A DNA stretch of 64,000 nucleotides from Micromonospora gifhornensis (GTDB lineage Bacteria > Actinomycetota > Actinomycetes > Mycobacteriales > Micromonosporaceae), in contig NZ_BOPA01000016.1 of NCBI RefSeq assembly GCF_016863515.1, positions 1-64,000 on the forward strand, written 5' to 3'. How positions within the stretch are numbered: position 1 is the first letter of the stretch; each line of letters begins with the position of its first letter. The notes beneath the pieces were generated by a model. It was given only the letters and a program-made list of their open reading frames with translations, ran no database searches and had not been told where the DNA came from. The translations under genes and the position numbers were made by a program. This document shows positions 59,446 to 64,000 of this stretch, one piece after another.

Positions 59446-60030
59446 GTGACAGCACAGTTGCGGCGTCGGATCCGAGCCGGCGACACCGACGCCTTTGGTG
59501 AACTCTTCGACGAGCATGCCGACGCGGTCCACCGCCATGCGGTGTGGAGCGAGGGCGACCCGGTGCTCGCCGAGGACGTGGTGTCGCTGACCTTCCTCGA
59601 GGCGTGGCGGATCCGGGAGTCGCTTCGACCGGACGGGGAGAGCCTGCGGCCCTGGCTGCTCGGCATCGCCACAAACGTGCTGCGTAACCGGCGGCGGGCG
59701 GCGCGCCGGCACCGGGCGGCGCTACGGCGGCTGCCGGTACGCGACACGGTGCCGGACTTCGCCGACGACGTGGTCGGCCGGATGCACGACGCCGACCAGC
59801 TCGCCGCCGCCGTGGCGGCCCTGCGGGCCCTGCGTCGGGCGGACCGGGAGGTGTTCCTGCTGTGCGTCTGGTCGCAGCTGGACTACGCGGCAGCAGCCGA
59901 AGCCCTGGGGGTTCCCGTCGGGACCGTGCGTTCGCGGCTGTCCCGGGCCCGAACCCGGCTGCGGGCGCTGGCCCAGCAGGAACTGGACCGTCCGCGAGGC
60001 ACCCCCGTCGAGCAGGGAGAGTACCGATGA
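59446..60030 (+). CDS. SigE-family ECF RNA polymerase sigma factor
   Basis: A 194-aa sigma-70 factor with only regions 2 and 4. Region 2 is AFGELFDEHADAVHRHAVW and DVVSLTFLEAWRI, ending LLGIATNVLRNRRRAARRH; region 4 is ALRRADREVFLLCVWSQLDY and GVPVGTVRSRLSRARTRL. GTG 59446 begins the natural family N-terminus (TAQLRRRIRAGDTDAF). It is coupled to the CU044_5270-type membrane protein by 4 bp, a usual actinobacterial pair. The upstream tandem repeat may be its control region. Confidence 0.92.
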   Translation: MTAQLRRRIRAGDTDAFGELFDEHADAVHRHAVWSEGDPVLAEDVVSLTFLEAWRIRESLRPDGESLRPWLLGIATNVLRNRRRAARRHRAALRRLPVRDTVPDFADDVVGRMHDADQLAAAVAALRALRRADREVFLLCVWSQLDYAAAAEALGVPVGTVRSRLSRARTRLRALAQQELDRPRGTPVEQGEYR

Positions 60031-60947
60031 GCGAGCCGACTGTTCCGCACGTGCCGGCGATGGCCACCGCGCACCGGCAGGCCCTGCGCCGGCACCTGAT
60101 GAACGAGATCACCCGGCCGGCCCGGCGGCCGAAGCGGACGCCGGTGCTCGCGGGCGCGGTGGGCGTACTGGCCGCGGTGATCGCGGCCGGGACGATCGCG
60201 CTGCCCGGGGTGCCGCAGAGCGCGCCGCTTGTCGTAACTGTGCAACAGGCGGAACCGGCGGCCGCGACGACATTGCTGAACGCGATGGCCGCCGCCGTCG
60301 TCGAGAAGCCGGAACCGGGCGACGGGAGGTACGTCTACATCAGGAGCCTGGGCGCCTACGCCGAACTGGGTGGCGGTCCGGCCCGGCTGCGACCGGTACG
60401 CGAGCGGGAGATCTGGATCCCCCGGTACGAGCCGGGCGATGGTCTGCTCCGACAGCCGTTCTTCGAACTGCCGGTCATCGGCGTGATCCCCGAGCGGGTG
60501 ACGCTGACCGACATGACGCCGAACGCGGCGGTCGTCGATCTGCCCGACGACCCGGATGAACTGCTGGCCAAGCTCTACCGGGAACGTGCCGAGCGGGGCC
60601 ACGGCAGCAGCCGCGACGGCGCGGCGTTCACCGCGATCGGCGACATCCTGCGGGAATCGCTGGTGCCGCCACAGACAAGCGCCGCTCTCTACCGGGCCGC
60701 AGCCCGGATTCCCGGAGTCGAGGTGATCCGTCAGGTGACCGACGCGGCGGGCCGGCGGGGGACCGCCGTCGCGTACACCGAACGGGACCGCCGCGACGAG
60801 TGGATCTTCGATGAGCGGACCTTCGAGTACCTCGGCTCGCGTAGCTACCTCGTGGCGGACACTGCCGATGGACCGGCCGGCACCGTGCTGGCCACCACTG
60901 CGGTGCTGCAACGTGCCGTGGTGCCGAAGCTCGGGCAGCGTCCGTGA
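60027..60947 (+). CDS. CU044_5270 family membrane protein, probable sigma-factor partner
   Basis: A 306-aa protein with a cytoplasmic N-terminus of about 40 residues, one helix (VLAGAVGVLAAVIAAGTIAL, 41-60) and an extracytoplasmic region (ALYRAAARIPGVEVIRQVTD and GRRGTAVAYTERDRRDEWIF, typical of the CU044_5270 family). It is always next to SigE-type ECF genes, so an anti-sigma or signal-sensing role is likely, although no zinc anti-sigma motif is seen. 4-bp overlap with the sigma gene. Confidence 0.87.
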   Translation: MSEPTVPHVPAMATAHRQALRRHLMNEITRPARRPKRTPVLAGAVGVLAAVIAAGTIALPGVPQSAPLVVTVQQAEPAAATTLLNAMAAAVVEKPEPGDGRYVYIRSLGAYAELGGGPARLRPVREREIWIPRYEPGDGLLRQPFFELPVIGVIPERVTLTDMTPNAAVVDLPDDPDELLAKLYRERAERGHGSSRDGAAFTAIGDILRESLVPPQTSAALYRAAARIPGVEVIRQVTDAAGRRGTAVAYTERDRRDEWIFDERTFEYLGSRSYLVADTADGPAGTVLATTAVLQRAVVPKLGQRP

Positions 60948-60971
60948 TCACGCGCCGCGCACAGCGGCCGG

Positions 60972-61982
60972 TTACTCGGCGCTCAGGTCCGCCAGGTCGC
61001 GGTCGAGTAGCTCGGCGAGCAGGGTGTGTCGGCCGGGGTCGTTGCCGACGGTGATGCCCCGGCTGGGCATCTCCACGGTCATCAGCAGGTGCAGGTGCAT
61101 CCGGTACAACGCCAACCGGCGGCGTACCCGGTCGTCGAAGACCAGCGGCGTGCCGACGGCGTCGGCGTAGCCGTGCAGGAACGGATGCTCCGGCTCGTCC
61201 TCGGCGCGCCGGAACAGCAGGGGCGAGACCAGGTCCAGCATCGGGTCGCCGTAGAGGAACCGTTCGCCGTCGACAAGCCCGCACATCCGGTACGCCCCGT
61301 GCGCGTCGGGCGCGGCCAGCACGTTGCCGTCCCAGCCGTCGAAGTGCAGCAGGGCGGGTCGGCGCACCTGGTCGAGCAGGCCGGCGTGCCGGGCCACCAC
61401 CTCCCGGAACCGCTGCGGCGGCGCGGGAAGTGTGACGTTCCAGTCGACCGCGTCGGCGAGCAGATCGTCGACGATCGCCGCGAACGCCACCGACCAGGTA
61501 ATGCCGCCGGCACGGCCGGCGTCGTAGCCGAACCGGTCACCGGTGATCCGGTGCAGGGTGGCCACCGTCGCCCCGAAGTCGTAGCGTGCGCCCTCGTCGG
61601 CACCGTCCAGGTCGGGCAGCGCCCGGCCGGGCAGCCGACCGGTGACCAGCCACTCGCCGAGACGGGCGTCGCGACCGTGGTGCAGCACCGGCGGCACCGG
61701 CACCTGCGGGGCCCGGGCGGCGACCAGCCGGAAGTAACGGGCCTCGGCGGCGAGCATCCCGGTCTCGTAGCGCAGCAGCGGCACGTGCGACGGTGGCCCG
61801 ACCTTGAGGACGACGTCTGCGCCGTCGTCGAGGCGTACCCACCAGACGGTGGCGAACCCGCCGCCGGTCAGCGGCCCGCAGTCGGCGACCTGCCGGTCCG
61901 CGCCGAACGAGGCGGCGATGTAGTCGGCCACGTCGTCGGGGGAGAGGAGCTGCTGGGTGGGGCTCAGCGGTGGCACCGGCAC
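60972..61982 (-). CDS. APH-family phosphotransferase
   Basis: A 336-aa kinase-fold phosphotransferase. The nucleotide loop is TGGGFATVWWVRL with the Lys in DVVLKVGP; the catalytic loop H-x-D-x4-N is LLHFDGWDGNVL and the metal-binding block is VDGERFLYGDPMLDL. Similar proteins phosphorylate aminoglycosides, macrolides, homoserine or other small molecules, so the substrate is not assignable. It converges on the CU044_5270 gene (24 bp). Confidence 0.85.
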   Translation of the reverse strand: MPVPPLSPTQQLLSPDDVADYIAASFGADRQVADCGPLTGGGFATVWWVRLDDGADVVLKVGPPSHVPLLRYETGMLAAEARYFRLVAARAPQVPVPPVLHHGRDARLGEWLVTGRLPGRALPDLDGADEGARYDFGATVATLHRITGDRFGYDAGRAGGITWSVAFAAIVDDLLADAVDWNVTLPAPPQRFREVVARHAGLLDQVRRPALLHFDGWDGNVLAAPDAHGAYRMCGLVDGERFLYGDPMLDLVSPLLFRRAEDEPEHPFLHGYADAVGTPLVFDDRVRRRLALYRMHLHLLMTVEMPSRGITVGNDPGRHTLLAELLDRDLADLSAE

Positions 61983-62018
61983 AGGGTATCCGTACCGGTG
62001 CCACCGCGGCGTCCCCGC

Positions 62019-64000
62019 TCAGCCGTCGGTCACCACACCGGTCAGCACCGGCGGCAGCTGCGGCCCGTCCGGCTCCTGGTCGAAGCGCAGCTCGATCCAC
62101 TCGTCCGGCTCGACCACCGAGTCGGTGATCGTCGGGACGGTGATCTCAGCGACGACCGCGTCCGGGGCCAGGTCCAGGTACGGCACCAGCCAGGTCTGGG
62201 ACAGTGGCCGTTCGGGCTCCACCGGCGAGTACGCGTGCTCGGTGAACCAGTCCGGATCGACGTCCATGGTGGACAGCTCGGGGCCGTCGGTCGGCGGCTG
62301 CGGCCAGGCGATGGCGAAGATGCCCTGTTCCGTCGGCGCGGACGAGGTGAAACGCCAGGTCAACGTCTCGCCTTCGGTGACGCGCTGGACGGGTTCGACG
62401 GTGATGGTCGGCGCCGGATCGTCGTTGAGCACGTCGAGACCGCCGAGGTAGCTGCCGACCACCATGCCCTGCTGCGCCTTGGCGGTCAGCAGGTACCGCT
62501 CGGTGTAGTTCCACAGCGTGTCACCGACCACCTCGGCCGGCACCCGGATGCTGCGCTGACCGGGCCGGACGGTGGCCAGCCAGGAGCGGCTGACGAACAT
62601 GTCATCGGTCAGGTTCAGCTGTACTGTCGCGCTGCCGCGTCCCGTGATGGTCGCCGGGATCTCGTACGTCTTCGTGCCGGAGTCACCCTCGGCCACCTCC
62701 AAGGTGCCGATGTCGAGCCGCGGCAGGCGGGGGGCACGCGGGTCGGGGGTGCCCGGCTTCCAGCCCCACGCGTCGAGCAGCCATGCCTGCCCGAACGCGG
62801 TGCGTGGCGTGACCTCGATGGCGGCCAGTCGAGCGGGTGCCCCCTTCAACGGCACCCGCACCTCCTGCGCCCAGTGCGAGGTCGTGTTGCCGGTGCCGGG
62901 CAGACCGTCGATGCGTACCTCGCCCAGCCGGCTGCGCCGCCCGTCGGTGCCGACGACTGTCACGTCGAACCGGGTGTCGGTCGTGTTCGGCGCGACGATG
63001 ATCCGCAGCGCCAGGTCACGGGCGCCGGCGACGGAAACCGGCCGGGCCGGAGCCAGCCGGATCGGTGTGCCGGCACGGGACCAGGCCAGCTCGGCCGCGT
63101 ACCGGTTGGGCTCGGGGATGGTCCAGAGGAAGGGCGTGAAGTGTGCGAGGAAAGCGTTGCGATCCATCGGGTCGAGGCAGGACCGCTCGGCGTCGTCGGT
63201 GACCTGGTCGCAGATCCGGGCACCACCCGACAGCTGCGTCGACGCGTCCGGGGTGAGCACCGGCGTGCGGTTGCCGCCGAGGGCGTGGGCGAGCACCCGC
63301 GCCGGGTCGGCCGAGGGTGCCCGTCGGCCGGTGCCGTCGAGCAGCGGCCGGATCCGGTCGTCACCTTCGACGAAGAGCCGCGCGGCGGCGGCGATGTAGG
63401 TGGCGCCGACGGTCTGCTGCTGGTTGGCGGTGAGCCGGCTCGGCATGCCCGGTGAACAGACCAGGTCCGGCTCGTCGTCTCTGGTGTAGAAGTCGTCCTG
63501 GGACGGTGCCACCGACTGTCCGGGCGTCCATTCGGTGTTGAAGTAGTTGTGGTTGGCCCCGATCACGTACAGCGCGCTGCGCAGTGCGCGACTCGGGCTG
63601 AGTCCGCGCGTGGCGTCGACGAACATCTGGCCCTGCAGGTCGAAGACGTCACCGTCGCAGCCGGGCAGGATGGTCACCGACGGGACGTCCGGCACCGGGT
63701 TGTGCCCGAAGAGCGTGGGACCGATCAGCAGCATGCCGCGTACGGTCCAGCGAACTCTGCCGGGGTAGCCGTCCTGGGCCCTCGGCGGTGGGGTGAGTGA
63801 GTCCATCGCCGCCCGGCTGACCCCCTCGCCACCACGGGAGTGACCCATCAGGAACACCTGGGACAGGTCGGCCCGGGGCGCGGCCCGCACGATGCTCGGC
63901 GCTGCGGCACGACCCGTACCGGCCCAGTCGGCCCACTTCGCCAGGTGCAGCCGTACGAGCGAGGAGCGGGCCTGGGCACCGCCGTCGGCGGCGGCCCAGT
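62019..64000 (-). CDS. Large alpha/beta-hydrolase with C-terminal Calx-beta-like domain (5' end outside window)
   Basis: The reading frame stays open to the window edge, so the N-terminus, including any signal peptide, is missing. At least 660 residues are visible. The nucleophile elbow is FLMGHSRGGEGVS, followed by a Cys-containing extracytoplasmic-type region (PGCDGDVFDLQGQMF, DLVCSPG and DRNAFLAH). Later parts are beta-rich, with a jelly-roll-like segment and a Calx-beta-like repeat near the end (RVTEGETLTWRFTSSAP, then EPDEWIELRF). It is probably a secreted esterase or lipase. The substrate is unknown. Confidence 0.78.
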   Translation of the reverse strand, partial: WAAADGGAQARSSLVRLHLAKWADWAGTGRAAAPSIVRAAPRADLSQVFLMGHSRGGEGVSRAAMDSLTPPPRAQDGYPGRVRWTVRGMLLIGPTLFGHNPVPDVPSVTILPGCDGDVFDLQGQMFVDATRGLSPSRALRSALYVIGANHNYFNTEWTPGQSVAPSQDDFYTRDDEPDLVCSPGMPSRLTANQQQTVGATYIAAAARLFVEGDDRIRPLLDGTGRRAPSADPARVLAHALGGNRTPVLTPDASTQLSGGARICDQVTDDAERSCLDPMDRNAFLAHFTPFLWTIPEPNRYAAELAWSRAGTPIRLAPARPVSVAGARDLALRIIVAPNTTDTRFDVTVVGTDGRRSRLGEVRIDGLPGTGNTTSHWAQEVRVPLKGAPARLAAIEVTPRTAFGQAWLLDAWGWKPGTPDPRAPRLPRLDIGTLEVAEGDSGTKTYEIPATITGRGSATVQLNLTDDMFVSRSWLATVRPGQRSIRVPAEVVGDTLWNYTERYLLTAKAQQGMVVGSYLGGLDVLNDDPAPTITVEPVQRVTEGETLTWRFTSSAPTEQGIFAIAWPQPPTDGPELSTMDVDPDWFTEHAYSPVEPERPLSQTWLVPYLDLAPDAVVAEITVPTITDSVVEPDEWIELRFDQEPDGPQLPPVLTGVVTDG

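Overview
The window is very GC-rich, with frequent GTG starts, 4-bp ATGA/GTGA gene overlaps, an iron box of the IdeR/DmdR type, a SigE-family ECF factor with a CU044_5270-type partner and secreted CBM13 enzymes. Together these point to a filamentous actinomycete, most likely Micromonospora or a close relative. I place it by gene content only; there is no rRNA or tRNA in the window.

Region 1 (870-20,900, all minus strand) is a hybrid RiPP cluster. From its upstream end it runs: a Cys-containing 65-aa precursor, a cytochrome P450, an HlyD-like subunit, two NHLM-type ABC exporters (one with a C39 leader peptidase), a LanM-like synthetase, an E1-like/YcaO cyclodehydratase fusion, a SagB-type dehydrogenase and a two-gene ABC exporter. 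There follow a NarL-type two-component pair, a hairpin terminator, two precursors with nitrile-hydratase-like leaders, and a second paralogous two-component pair. The LanM cyclase domain has lost its zinc ligands, and one precursor has no cysteine at all. The two precursor promoters share three elements in the same order: a 14-bp palindrome, a CTGCTCTCCG box, and a hairpin with a constant TCTGGAC loop but different, still self-complementary arms.

Region 2 (21-34 kb) is a mixed region: an alpha/beta hydrolase, a PadR-controlled FtsX-type ABC transporter, a voltage-gated-type ion channel, a lipoprotein/histidine kinase/response regulator operon, a secreted AMIN-like protein, a secreted protein that fuses a snapalysin-like metalloprotease to a trypsin-like protease, a TRM11-like methyltransferase, and a secreted SGNH hydrolase with a ricin-type domain next to a LacI-type operator.

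Region 3 (34-42.5 kb) holds a membrane sulfatase/phosphoglycerol transferase-like protein and a CDP-alcohol phosphatidyltransferase, divergent from a tight seven-gene operon: MDR dehydrogenase, PTPS-like protein lacking its catalytic Cys, glycosyltransferase, methyltransferase, flippase-like membrane protein, GTP cyclohydrolase II and RibD-type reductase. This looks like a pathway that turns a GTP-derived pyrimidine or pterin into a glycosylated, exported or membrane-linked product. I know of no established product.

Region 4 (42.5-47.3 kb) holds small hypothetical genes, an acetyltransferase remnant, and a TetR/virginiamycin-B-lyase-like divergent pair. Region 5 (47.3-59.3 kb) is a desferrioxamine-type siderophore locus: uptake binding protein and desABCD-like genes on the plus strand, with permeases, ATPase, a penicillin-acylase-like Ntn hydrolase and a second siderophore-type acyltransferase on the minus strand, around a shared iron box. 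One permease appears to start at CTG. Region 6 (59.3-64 kb) has a 17-bp tandem repeat in front of a sigma factor operon, a phosphotransferase, and a large secreted-type esterase that runs off the window.

Three copies of a 75-82-bp hairpin repeat, always between C-rich and G-rich tracts, lie at 2-83, 21,062-21,136 and 32,694-32,774.
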